A stretch of DNA of 64,000 bases from Aquilaria yunnanensis (Eukaryota > Streptophyta > Magnoliopsida > Malvales > Thymelaeaceae), in assembly GCA_039654915.1 (NCBI GenBank), contig CM077600.1, forward strand, positions 29,509,992 through 29,573,991, in the 5' to 3' direction. A model generated the notes under the pieces. It searched no databases, had not been told where the DNA came from, and worked only from the letters and a program-made list of their open reading frames with translations. The translations under genes and the position numbers were made by a program. Below are positions 47,201 through 58,242 of the stretch, one piece after another (positions within the stretch are counted from its first letter, which is position 1; each line of letters begins with the position of its first letter).

Positions 47201-48109
47201 AGAAGCAACTCTACTTGTCTGGGGACTAGCCTCAATTATCCTCGCTGCTGCCTCCATTATATAATCTGCATTTTTCATTGTAATAACCCCTGGACTCCTG
47301 ATAGGTGACAAAAGCTTATGGTGGGTGATTGGCATTGACTTTGCTGATTTTGGAGGCAATACCTCAGTTTGAAACCTCTCAATCGGCCGTTTCGGTACCT
47401 TATGGAAACTGGACTGAATAGAATTGGAAGAAACCCCATCAAACTTATTAAGAATGCGGGAGTAGTCCTTAGGCTGACTTCCATTCCACATGTTTGGAAC
47501 ATTTCTCTCAATATAAGATGCACTAAGAGAGTGTGACCCCAAATATGGTTCCCAACAAGGATCAGGAACATCAAACACAGGTAAAGCATCCAAACCCATA
47601 AGTCTAGCAACAACTCCTGGCGCTTTCCTTCCATTCCCTTCATCACTGGTCACTGAAGAAGAAGATTCAAAATTGCTACTTCCTCTATTCCTCAAATCTG
47701 CTTTATATGTATCCATTTCAATCTGGCAACATAAAAAAAGGGAGAGACACAATATATCAACCACAACTTAATAATGCTTGACCAGGTTGACGAACCAGTA
47801 AGATTAGAGCGAAAAAGAGAAACATTTCTACCTTTTGAGGCCGCAGGTTTGCAGAACTTCCTATAGCTTGTCCTTGCCTTAATTCTTCAACATCACACAA
47901 TGACAAACCACACATAAGTCGCAGACATAAATTACATAGTAAACCAGAGAAAAGATTCAGCAGTCGGGAATTAGCATATTCATATTTATAAGGAACAGAA
48001 ATGTACTTGGTGGTTCAGAGTTGTTGGCAAACAACCTCTTCCGAGATTTGCCGTTCCAATCGAACAGGTTAAAAAATCCTCCCTTGGAGCGTTTCTTCTC
48101 AACCTCCAT
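44272..48109 (-). CDS. VARLMGLD / DUF4378 protein (LONGIFOLIA/TRM-like)
   Basis: Large protein of the DUF3741-DUF4378 group, whose best-known members (LONGIFOLIA, TON1-recruiting-motif proteins) act on microtubules and cell shape. Five exons on the minus strand join in phase to 885 residues: 48007-48109, 47832-47884, 45962-47722, 45082-45211 and 44272-44882. N-terminal MEVEKKRSKGGFFNLFDWN is the usual start of the group; APGVVARLMGLDALP, at about residue 85, is the DUF3741-associated motif. A long serine-, asparagine- and lysine-rich linker with no fold follows. The C-terminal 200 residues (from about FNYIQSMISNAN to DELVSDLLVF) are the DUF4378 domain, including GRWLNFDVEAFEEGVDIE. The small exon 2 has a weak acceptor, so its 3' splice choice is the least certain part of the model. 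I cannot say which subgroup it belongs to. Confidence 0.9.
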
Positions 48110-49029
48110 TACTATATCATCTACCAAAGCAGTATTAACCGAAATGTATGAAGATTGAATAATGAAGCAGAACCTTCAACAATTTTGCTATAGGAAAAAA
48201 AGGCTACGCTGAAGTTTTGTGAATCCTCCTCACAAGAACGATTATGAGCAGATCGACAGATAAAAGAATGAGAACTTCAAACAAAAACAGTAACTTATAA
48301 TGTCCTTCTAAATGAAGAAAAAAAACAAGTGCATTAAAAAAATAAAAGAAAAAACTTACACAAAATCTTTCAGAACCAGCAAAACCCGATTCAGCGACCG
48401 GAAGCTGTTTCAAATCCCAGGTAGGAATCACACTGGACGGGCCTAAAAGGGGAGTAAATCTAATTGGGTACCTCGAAACTGGTCTAAAAACTCAAACTTG
48501 AAACTAATTCACTTGATCTCTTGCAAAAGACCCGAACTTTAGAAGACGAACAAAACTCTGTAAGCTTTTGAAACCAGAAGTTGCAGATCGACAGATGCAA
48601 CAGTAAAGGAAGTGAATTTGGTTCAGGGAGAGGACGAAAAAAGAGAGAAACAAGAGATTTAGCTGGATAAAAAAAAAGGATAAAGATAAATTCTCGCGAG
48701 ATAAAGCGAGTGAATTTAATTTACTGGAGAAGGTTCAGAAAAGGAGAGCGAGAAATGGCTCTTCAGATTTAGAGCATTAAATCTTGGAGAGGTCAGAGGA
48801 GGAGGGAAGAGGGAAGAAATTACAACCGGCCTTACAGACACGAAGAGGAATTTAAGGACCGGGCCTCAGCAGTGAATTGAAAAACACAATTTTTAGCGTA
48901 CTTGCGTTTTCTTTTAGAGGATTGCCACATTGGCCCCCACCATTTACACGGGAAGGGGAGACCGGAGAACGGAGTGGGCTGCGGTGGGGACTGCAGGCAC
49001 GTAGAGAGTAGTAGTATGAAGTAAGGGCC
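48110..49029 (-). promoter_or_regulatory. 5' leader and promoter region of the DUF4378 gene
   Basis: The region just upstream of the start codon (48110 to about 48850) is of intermediate complexity with purine-rich stretches and probably contains a leader intron. No separate gene is seen. No clear TATA box could be assigned. Confidence 0.4.
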
Positions 49030-50940
49030 TACAATGAATTAATCCTCATCGAACAGTTGATCTAAAGCTAATTTTTTTTTTTAGGTCGAGTTTGTAGAGC
49101 TTTGAACCTGAACTCGAGCTATATTTAAGGTTTTTAGGTTTAAACCTTTAACGAATTGAGCTCGAACTTTTATCGAGTCTAATGAGCATATTATAATATT
49201 AATATAATATAATTTATTTAATAACATAAAATATATCTTAAAATTCCAATTCCTAACACCATCCCTAGTTCTCTTCCCTCAAACTCTCATCTCACCCTTG
49301 CATATCAAAGATTGAAACTTGAGACCTTTGTCGTTTCTTGCAGCTCACCATTGTGCCGCCTCACCATTTGTCGCCATCCAGCCTTCTTGTCATCACGCCT
49401 TCTCCCCATCGCACCGTCTGCCCATTGTGCCATCACATCGTCTTCCCATCTCACAGATCAAACCAAACTTGAGAAAGATTAGTAGAAATAGAATAGATTA
49501 TAGAGTTAGTCCCCCCTGCAGGCAACACTACCTTCCATCACCACTGTTGGTCCATCACTGCAAGTCACGGACGATATGCTTTAGATTGACCCTCACCCAT
49601 GTTAGATTTTAATTGAATTTGATACTTGATGTTGAAATGAGTTGAGGGTGTACGGTGATTGTGGAGTCTAGTGTTTGAATTTGATACCCATGGCAAATTG
49701 ACCCTCACCATTGTTTTGTTGTTTCTTAGAGTTTGGTGTATGTTAATTATAGTTTTTGTTTCTATTTTCTTTTTTGGTGCAGGAATGTCCGCTTTGTTAG
49801 TTTGGTTATGTTTTTCTGCTGTGCTCACCTTATACAAGCTCTGCGTTGTCTTTTGTTGGGCTTGTTGTTTTTCTTGGTGGTTGTTTTAGTTGGGCGTGTT
49901 GAATAAATCTTTCTTCTTTCAAAAAATGAGCAACTTAGGATCATCTGAATTATTAGTTAGCTACTCAAAATTTTGTTGCTTGAATCATTCACACCTAGAG
50001 ATATAACTATTTAAAGAGTTGAATATTCCAAGAAAGCAAAATGGAAAGGCTGATAAGTTGGCAAATAAGGGTTTGTTTGTTGGGTTGCTTTGTTTTTTAG
50101 GTGCAGGGGTGTCGGCCTATCTTGTTGGTTTTGTGTGTTGTTGTGCTTGTCTAATGCGAATTTCTGTTATTATTGCTGGATATGTTAGCTCTTTTGGTGG
50201 CTGTATTAGTTGAACTTTATAAATAAATCTATCTATTCTAAAAGAAAAAAAAAAGTAATAGCTAGTGGTTTAAGTTCCTTAATGAAGAGTAACCTAGCAA
50301 AAAGTTGACAGAGATGAGAAATATAGAGGAATCGTGGTGCATATAAGATGGATTTGTGCTATTAATTGACTTTCTATTTTTTCTTTCATAGGGATTCAAG
50401 TATCATGCTTCTATTTTGTACTTGGTTATTGTCACTATTACTGTTGTATTTAATTTTAAAAATAATTTACAGGTTCTCAATACTGAACATTTAAAGCTAG
50501 ACTACCTGAGCTATAGATGTAAAGTACTGAACATTTGAAACTATGAATTATAATTTGTTGATGTTGAATATTTTTCAAGAACTTGGTTATTTGTAGCTTT
50601 ATATAATTGTGTTTAACTTCGTTGAATTTCCTTGATTATGTACTTGCTTGGATGTGCCTTAATTATGTAAGTTTTATATTATTTTTTCCTTATGAACTAA
50701 ACAGGTTATTCAAATCAAATCGAGCTTAATCGAGCTCGAACCGAGCTTTACCATTTAAGCTAATCAATTTAGGGATTTGAGCTAATGAGCCAAACTCAAG
50801 TCTACTACGAGCTGAGCTCAAGCCTTATTTATAAACTCGTCGGGCTCGGGCTCGAGCTTGAACCCGAGCCAACACTAAATGAGCCGAACTCAAGCCTGGT
50901 CTGCTCGAGCTCGGTTCGGCTCATTTACATCACTAGTATA
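49030..50940. mobile_element. hAT-like termini enclosing LINE-derived sequence
   Basis: The right end at about 50700-50936 is rich in GAGCTCGAGC-type words and finishes GGCTCATTTACATCACTAG, i.e. TAGTGATGTAAATGAGCC on the other strand, a common plant hAT-MITE terminus. Similar words (gtcgagtttg, gaactcgagct, gagctcgaac) occur at 49084-49180, but a matching left terminus could not be placed. The element, if it is one, also holds LINE tails. Boundaries are provisional. Confidence 0.4.
49690..50255 (+). mobile_element. Two LINE 3' tail fragments
   Basis: The segment at 50022-50075 encodes NIPRKQNGKADKLANKG, matching the end of the RNase H domain (N-x-x-AD-x-LA-x-x-G) in plant L1-type LINEs and related reverse transcriptases. 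It is followed by a GT-rich 3' part, ataaataaatctatctattc and an A-rich tail ending near 50255. A related GT-rich 3' part with gttgaataaatctttcttc ends near 49925. Both lack the reverse transcriptase. Confidence 0.6.
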
Positions 50941-52337
50941 AAGGGATATGAGAGATGTTGTTGATAGGTGATTATTAGTAATTACAATGATGTAGATATT
51001 TTTTTGATAAATTTTGTAGTAAAGAAAATGTCAATAATGCTAATTAAAAAATTTTCACCCATAAATTTATTTTAATCAATTAAAATTTCACTTTATTTTA
51101 AATATGAGATGTGATTTTTTTATTTTATGTTCTTATCATTAAAATGATTAATTATTATCAAAACATAAGTAATTCACTATAAAATGTCATCTCTTATCAA
51201 CTCAAATTCCAATCTCAATATTGATGCAAATTTATTAGAAAAATTCACTTTCAATTTTAAAAATTATGGATCTAAATAATTTATTAAACCATAGAAATTT
51301 TGAATTAAATAAATAATGTTATAGAACTTAATCATCAATAATGAAAATGTGCAACCGAAACACAAATCATGTTTAATTTATATTAATTAATTAGTAATTT
51401 AACCTTTATAAAAAAAATAAAAAATTGAGTAGAAGTTGTAGGAACTAAGAGAGGAAATGGAAAAATATTTGATATTGACCAATGTTTTGTTTTAAAAGAT
51501 AGTTACATAAAAAATAACAAAAAGATTTGAGGACTAAGAGAGTAAATAGAAAAAATCTAGTCAAGTAGTTACTATTAAGTTTGGGAACCAAAATACCATG
51601 GGGGTCAAACTCAGGGACTAAAATGGGAAAAATATAAATTTAGGAACTGAAAATACATTCTAACCAAAATGAAACTTGAAACCAGCTAAACTGGAAAACT
51701 AAATTAGGCCCTTAAAACTGCAATCACCTTGCAAAAAAAGACTGAAATTTACGAAGAGTCAATTGTGCCATGAAAAAAGCAACAAAAAAACAAGAAGAGG
51801 AAGTGACACTATTTATAAACAGTGACTTGCACTATTCATAAATAGCGACCAACTCATGCCTTTTAGAATATAGTGATAATATATATATATATATAATGAT
51901 TATTTATCTAAGAAATTTAGTTTAGGAAGTTTAAAATTATTTTTAAAATATTTTTGAAAGAGACAATTTTTATTTTTTGAGTTGGTAAAAATTAATAAAA
52001 TTAATCTTCTTAAACAAAAAAAAATTATTGAAGTAATTATTAGCTAGATAAAATATTAACCTTCAAATAAAGTTAATTTCAAAAAAATATGTAAAATTAA
52101 AAAATTAAATGATAATAACCACTATTCATTAATGGCAAATTTTGATTTGAGCCACCAACCTGTTTCATTGACAAGTAGATTTTAAAGACATTGAAATTAT
52201 TTTCATATTCACATGGAAAATGTAAGTTAAGATCATATTGATGACACTATAAAAAAAAAAGATCTTTTTGTTAAAAATAAGTGAATATTTTTTTTAATAA
52301 AAGGCACTCATTCAAATTATAAGTAAATCAAATGATA
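50941..52337. other. AT-rich spacer
   Basis: No gene is supported. Short AT microsatellite at about 51879-51895 and several poly-A runs. Confidence 0.45.
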
Positions 52338-52571
52338 CTTCCTCCGTCCCATATTCTTTGCACCATTTGACTTTTTTACTTAGTTTGACTTGAATTTATT
52401 TATATTAGTATTTATTCAAAAAAAAATTTTAAAAATATATTTAGAAACTATATATCTTGATTTATCATTCTTATATAAAAATTCTTCATTTATATACTAA
52501 AATGTTGAAAATAAAAATCATAGATTAATTGCTAAAAAGTGAATGGTGCAAAGAATATGGGACGGAGGGAG
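52338..52571. mobile_element. Stowaway-like MITE, copy 2
   Basis: 234 bp with nearly perfect inverted ends of about 30 bp: CTTCCTCCGTCCCATATTC followed by TTTGCACCATT on the left, and the reverse complement CTCCCTCCGTCCCATATTC followed by TTTGCACCATT on the right. TA dinucleotides at 52336-52337 and 52572-52573 are the target duplication. Confidence 0.9.
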
Positions 52572-52573
52572 TA

Positions 52574-53659
52574 TCTCACAAATTAATGGCACGGGACTTA
52601 AAGAATAACAAACACATATATATTGGCGAATAAAATACTATGTATACTTGCAACCCTCGGTGAAAAGAAGTGAATCAAATTAAATTGAATCTTCTATATG
52701 AACATGATAATTGATAATCCTTGGACAAATGAAAAATATACGATTGGTTAAAATAAAATATGAATAAGCGCCTTATAGTGGATCTATCAACATAAAATAT
52801 AACAAACGTAATAAAAATTCTCTAAATTTGTTATATATGTCAAAATTGCAACCTTAAACCCAATTTACATATCCACAATTGAATGATCTCCAAATGATGA
52901 TACTGAGAACTGATTCAATAGCTGCAAATGTCACCTAAAAAGGATCATTAGATCAAACAACTTAATTTTGGATAAAAAAAAACTAATCCCCAACTTTTTA
53001 CTATCAAATGGTAAATCCCAAGCATCTAGTTGCTGGGCTGGGAAAATGCATGCGGCAGTTTTGCAAGTCACGGCTTTTATTGGATATTAAACTAAACTAG
53101 CGGAGACCTACAGGAGTGGGATAAATGTTGTCGTAGTAAATTGCACAATTTGAAGAATGAAAGCCTCAACTACAATTAAATGAATTTATCAATGCTTTCA
53201 TTTAAATTAAATGAATAAACACATTTCAAATATCTCTTTACTTTCCCAAATTTCCTCACCATAACCATATTCACATCAACCATACAACGGCAACATAATA
53301 ATGGAAAACTATAATAAACATAAGCTCTTAATTTATAATATTAGCACCCAAAACTCCTACAACAAAAGAAAGAGGAAAATGATCATTGTAAGTGACAATT
53401 TTTACACAAGGATATGACTTGTAACGTTTAAAGAGGTAGGGGTAAATGCGAGCATAGCACATATGAAAAGATCTCAGTTTAATTAAGTCATCAATGTAAG
53501 GACATGTGTTGCCAATATAACCATAACTCACTTACCCAAACTACTCAAATGACACAAACTGAAAACTTTAAAGAGTAAACCTGACATTAGACTACCAAAC
53601 TAAAAACACTTACCACAGCTCCCTGCTCCCTTTGTCCTTTAATGTGTTATATAGGTTAT
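52574..53659. other. AT-rich spacer
   Basis: No gene, tRNA or clear terminal repeat is seen. Confidence 0.45.
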
Positions 53660-54888
53660 GGGTAAATTTTATCATGGGTCCTTTAGCTTTTTTTTTTTTT
53701 AATTCTAAACGGGTACTCTGCCTTACGGTTGTCCTACTAAAGTATTTTATCTCATTTATTGAGTCCCAATTGAATCCTTTTCAATGATTTCAGCGTTAAA
53801 TCTAACAAAAATTATTGATGTGACATTAATTAACATTAAAATAAATATAAAATAACAATTTTTGTTCTCAAATTTTTCCAATTTATAATTCTAGATCTTT
53901 CAAACTTCCTAAACATCAATGATGAACCCAAATTTTTAAAATTCACTCAGCTTCTCCTCCACATTCGATAAAAGCCCAAAAATGACTTCTCGTGCTTCAC
54001 CGGCCACCATTCGCTCACCTCTTCTACCTTGAATCCGTTGACTTCATCTCCACCTTGAGTCCATCACCGTCCACTTGAATCCGTTGTCTTTGTCTCCACC
54101 CGAATTCACTGTCGTCCACCTCCGATTTGATCATATCTGTTGGATTCGATCCCTACTCGTCACCTTCAATTCCATCTCTATAGCACCTCTCCAGCTTTGG
54201 GTTTATGGGCTCAATCTGTCAATCGAGCCCTAGAAGCCACCTCGCGATCCACCATTTTTCAAAGCCGCCTTCTGCAGTCAATCAAAGGTTCATGGACAAG
54301 AACGATCTCTAGAAACCCAAAGGGTGATGACGTTCATCCTTGCTCATCGTGCCCTGAAAACTCATAGGGCTATGACATCATTCCTTATGCATATTCTCGA
54401 AAACCCAGATCTAGCCGGTGCTAGTAGGTACTAAGACGATGGATTTGTGTGCGGTATTGATGGTGCTAGAGCCATTGGTGAGGCGGAGGGTGCATGAGGA
54501 GAAAAGTTGAAGGGACCCACTAGAATAGACAGTCGCAGCATCACCATCAACAGTCTAGATGGGGCATTACCAGAGTCGAAGATAATTGCAAGGTAGGAGG
54601 AAGAGGTGGAGGAGGAGGAAAAAATAGCAAAAACAGTAGATTTAAAAGATTAAGGATGTAAAATTGTTGACTAAAAGACTCAGAGGACTTAGAATATTAT
54701 TTTATGATTATTTTAGAGTTAATTAATGACACTTCTACATTTTCTGTTAGAATTAACACTAAAATTAACATAAAGGACTTAACCGAGACACATAATAAAA
54801 GTAAAAGAACCTCAATAGGACAATCTTAAGCTTAAGCATCCGTTTAAAATAAAAAAAATAAACTAGGTGACCCCAATAAATTTTACCC
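53660..54888. mobile_element. Mutator-like element abutting the pararetrovirus
   Basis: Begins GGGTAAATTTTATCATGGG at 53660 and ends CCCCAATAAATTTTACCC at 54888. Inverted arms of about 180 bp share blocks such as TCTAAACGGGTACT/GCATCCGTTTAAAAT and GGTTGTCCTACTAAAG/AACCTCAATAGGACAATC. The interior (53940-54600) is richer and may be captured host sequence that I cannot identify. The 9 bases before the left end (ataggttat) do not match those after the right end (gaactgaaa), so no target duplication is visible. The sequence after 54888 is viral. Confidence 0.75.
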
Positions 54889-56055
54889 GAACTGAAAAGA
54901 AAGAAGCCCAGGCTTGTCATCGACTACAAGCCCCTGAATGAGTTCATCGCTGACGTCAAGTTTCCGTTACCACGGAAAAACACTCTCTTTGGCAATCTGA
55001 TGAATGCCAAGGTCTTCTCCAAGTTTGACCTTAAGTCTGGCTTCTGGCAGTTATCGATCTCTCCTCCAAACAAATACAAAACCGCCTTCTGTATCCCAGA
55101 CCACCATTACCAATGGACGGTGCTTCCTTTTGGTCTGAAGACGGCACCCTCATTGTTCCATAAGGCCATGATCCAAATCTTCGAGCCGATACTGCAGTCG
55201 GCCCTTATTTATATTGATGATATTTTATTATTTTCTCCTTGTACAGGTACCCATTTAAAGTTATTAGCTCAGTTTTCCCAGATAGTTAAAGATAACGGAG
55301 TAATGCTCTCTCAGAGCAAGATGGTCCTTGGTTAGACTTCTATTGAATTCCTTGGAGTTCAAATCAAAGATAGCAAGTACCATCCTCAGCCGTACATTGC
55401 CACCAAGATCATGAACTTCCCGAACAACAATCTCACGAGAAGACAAGTCCAGCAAATTCTCGGCCTTGTCAACTACATCCGCGAGTTCATCCCGAAGCTG
55501 TCCTCCATTCTCCATCATTTACACGTGTACCTCAGAAAGACCTCTCTGCCCTGGTCCGACCTGCACCGATGAGCTATCTTCAAGCTTAAAGAAGTGGTTC
55601 AGAATCTGCCACCACTTAAGATTCCCGACAAAGGAAAAAGGATACTCCAGACGGACGCCTCAGATGAATATTGGGGAGCGGTCCTCCTTGAAGAAACCAA
55701 TGGTGTTCGACACGTGTGCTGCTACAACAGTGGAGAATTCAAAGAGTCAGAGAAGCACTACCACTCCACCTACAAAGAAATCTTGGCCGCCAAACGTGGA
55801 ATTGAGAAGTTCCAGTTCCACCTCATTGGTCACCACTTCCTTGTAGAGATGGACATGTCAGCATTCCCCCATATGCTGAACTACAGGCAGAAACAGCTCC
55901 CAAATGCTTTGTTGCTTCGCTGGCAGCAATGGTTCATCCGCTTCAGCTTCGACGTTAAGCATATAAAGGGCACCTTCAATACTTTAGCCGATATCCTGAG
56001 AAGACTTTCAAAACCCTTTCTCAAACCACCCAAGCCTCCGAAACCAAAAATCTGA
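54889..56055 (+). pseudogene. Endogenous caulimovirid, unit A: truncated reverse transcriptase-RNase H
   Basis: Same frame and sequence as 62467-63633 in the next unit, with about 4% differences in the stretch I compared by eye. It starts abruptly at 54889, so the N-terminal part of RT and everything before it are missing. The YIDDILLFSP catalytic motif is present near 55210. RNase H follows with ILQTDASDEYWGAVL. Two in-frame stops interrupt it: TAG at 55333-55335 and TGA at 55570-55572. It is joined directly to ORF2 of the same unit. It cannot make a full-length enzyme. Confidence 0.92.
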
Positions 56056-56057
56056 AG

Positions 56058-57239
56058 ATGGCCTCTTCCTCCTCTTCTCCAAATCCCCCAATTTTTAACA
56101 AGGATGGAAATCTCCCGGTTGATGTTGAAAGATATGAGCATCAGTCCTTCACCTTCACCCATAAACACAGAGTTTTCCACTACCATGTCTCCCTCATTAA
56201 GAGGTATGGTTTCGACGACTGCCCTGTTAAACCTATTGGGATTCATCCTCAGTTTCCCTTTGCTCATCTCTTCTCTATCCCAGATGTCTTCACCTTTCCT
56301 CCATTAGCCCTCTGTTTCTTCTGGTACGTATGCTCTGTTCATACCATAGGTATTATTTTTAATATCTCTCATCTCCACCAACTTCTTTCCTACTCCCAAA
56401 ACTTTCATTCCAATTTCTCTTCTAACCTCCCTGTTTTCCTCACCTGGTTTGATCCTATCTGTACATGGATCGACAACCTCCACAAATCCTATAAAGCTCT
56501 CAACCCTGCTATCCCAGACCGCCGAATAGGCTACCAGTTAAATAATATTTCTCCCGTCAATTCCTCTATGAATTTCAGAGTTGGTCATGTTATTTATTTC
56601 TTTCATAGACCTATTACCTTTACCAAATCATTCTCTAGTCTTAAATTTATCTCTTCTCCCTCATACCACCATTATAGAAACCTAGACTTCAACCTAGCTC
56701 GGGTTCCATGGCAACGCCCTGCTGACCATCGTGCTTTCCTCCGAGAAGCTCATCGGTACAACCATTCTCTGTTCACAATGGAGCTTTGGCCCCATGACTC
56801 TCCTGAATGGCCGTCCTATCCAATGAACTATCAAGAAATGATCCATGAAGCTGTCCAGTCTTTTGATGATCTTCAGCGTCTCCGCCGTAACAAAGAACGA
56901 CGAGAAAGAGCCATAGCAACTCAAAAGGCTATTAACCAAATTAACTGCCCTACTCCTGCGCCTTCTTCACCGTTGACAGTTGAAGAAGATGAAGATCTTC
57001 CATTGACCCAGACAGCCGAACGCCTCATTATGCCTGACTGTGGTTGCGGATTCATTTGCATTCACTAGAAGCGTCTCAACGGACCGGACCCTGATGACCC
57101 GTCCATGGATGACCCACGTATCGATGATCCGTATTTCTGGCGTGAAAGACATACTCAAAGTGACTCAGAAGATTTAAACCACAACTGGCCTGTGGACCCA
57201 TATACTTTCCCAGAGCCTGCCAACAGAGACAGGAACTAG
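56058..57239 (+). pseudogene. Endogenous caulimovirid, unit A: ORF2 (unknown function)
   Basis: Begins at the ATG two bases after the RT-RNase H stop, in another frame, and is open for 336 codons to a TAG at 57066-57068. The same frame then continues with an acidic D-, P- and S-rich stretch to a second stop at 57237-57239, so the TAG is probably a secondary mutation, though a natural stop is possible. The protein starts with a serine run, is rich in aromatic residues and histidine in the middle and has a basic coiled segment (RLRRNKERRERAIATQKAI) near its end. I recognise no domain. A second ORF of unknown function downstream of RT is a feature of florendoviruses. Confidence 0.75.
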
Positions 57240-57349
57240 TGTTCTCCAGCTGGCACAATAATATCTTATAGCTGGCCTGTTAGTGCGTGCAATAATAATT
57301 TTCCCGGTTAAGTGGCCTGTCACTTCCAGTCTAGTATTATTAGTTTTTG

Positions 57350-57369
57350 ACGTAAGCTCTTACGTCACT
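57350..57369 (+). promoter_or_regulatory. as-1-like near-palindrome
   Basis: TGACGTAAGCTCTTACGTCA: two inward-facing TGACG motifs 40 bp upstream of the TATA box. TGA-type bZIP factors bind such sites, as in the as-1 element of the 35S promoter of a related virus. Confidence 0.75.
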
Positions 57370-57499
57370 AAGTTTGTTTGTTTCCCCCTTCCTCCGCCTA
57401 TATAAAGAGGCCTTGTTTCTCTTGTAAGATATCTTGGAGCTAATATAGGACTCCTTTCTTATATCCTCTTTATTTATTCTCTATCTCTCACTAAAAATT

Positions 57500-57514
57500 A
57501 TGGCTAAAGGGTGA
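57500..57514 (+). other. Short leader ORF at the foot of a stem
   Basis: Four codons and a stop (MAKG) in the viral leader, about 85 bases after the TATA box. GAGGCAGA at 57513-57520 can pair with TCTGCCTT at 57674-57681, enclosing a hairpin at 57592-57620 (CTTCAAGCTTA with TAAGCTTGGAG). A short ORF next to a stem is the layout used for ribosome shunting in plant pararetroviruses. Function is inferred only. Confidence 0.45.
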
Positions 57515-58150
57515 GGCAGAAGTTCTTAGTTTCTCAACTCTATCTGATAATCTGAGTCGCCACTTTGTGGATCCTTTCGGGTTTAGATCATCTTCAAGCT
57601 TATGATAATTAAGCTTGGAGGCAAATGATGACTTAGGAGTTCCCACTCTGTGGATCTTCTCTTCAACTCGTCCTCTGCCTTCAATCATAATTGTTGTAAT
57701 CTACCGGCTTCGATCCCCGGTGATATGTCCGGATAGTCCAGTAACGTGTTTTTCTTAAATATGTTTTCCAAAGGTTTTTCAAATGATCTTCAGAAAAAGA
57801 TTTATTTGTGTGGGAAAGTCCCGGAGAATGCTTCCTGGAACTCTGGTGCTCGGGGCCTGATGCTTATGGAAAAGTTGGCTAGAGCTTATGAGTTCATTGT
57901 GTGTTCTTGGACTATATCACAGTGAGTCTTTCCTGTTGATTTCCAGAATCTTGCTTTTCTCGCAGTTCTACTTATCCTTGGTATATTGGGCTGAAAACTG
58001 TCTCATGCCACGGTAAAACGTACCACAGAGCAATTCTTCAAAAATATCTGTAGAGGGTCTGGCTGAATAACAACGCCACGTACCAGGATTAAACCTTGTT
58101 TTCAAATAATTTTTATGAAAGTAGGTTACTGGGCTACCTCGGAACCCATT

Positions 58151-58168
58151 TAGTATCAGAGCCATTGA
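58151..58168 (+). other. Primer-binding site complementary to initiator tRNA-Met
   Basis: TAGTATCAGAGCCATTGA matches the caulimovirid consensus TGGTATCAGAGC with one change (A for G at the second base). It lies 75 bp before the movement protein ATG, as expected. Confidence 0.8.
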
Positions 58169-58242
58169 TTGTACTTTTTTTACAGAAAGAGTTGAGTTAT
58201 TAAGGATTTCTTGCTGATCCCTTGACCCAGAACTATCCAGAT

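Larger units (their letters stand above)
57240..58242 (+). promoter_or_regulatory. Caulimovirid intergenic region: promoter and pregenomic leader
   Basis: Non-coding stretch between ORF2 of unit A and the movement protein of unit B. It holds an as-1-like pair of TGACG motifs at 57350-57369, a TATA box (TATATAAA) at 57409-57416 and then a long leader of about 700 bases with short ORFs and hairpins, ending in the primer-binding site. This is the usual order in plant pararetroviruses, where one promoter makes a more-than-genome-length RNA. Confidence 0.8.

Noticed and set aside
58222..58242. Movement protein start at 58222
   Set aside because: The codon there is TTG, not ATG; the first in-frame ATG is at 58243, so the start was moved.
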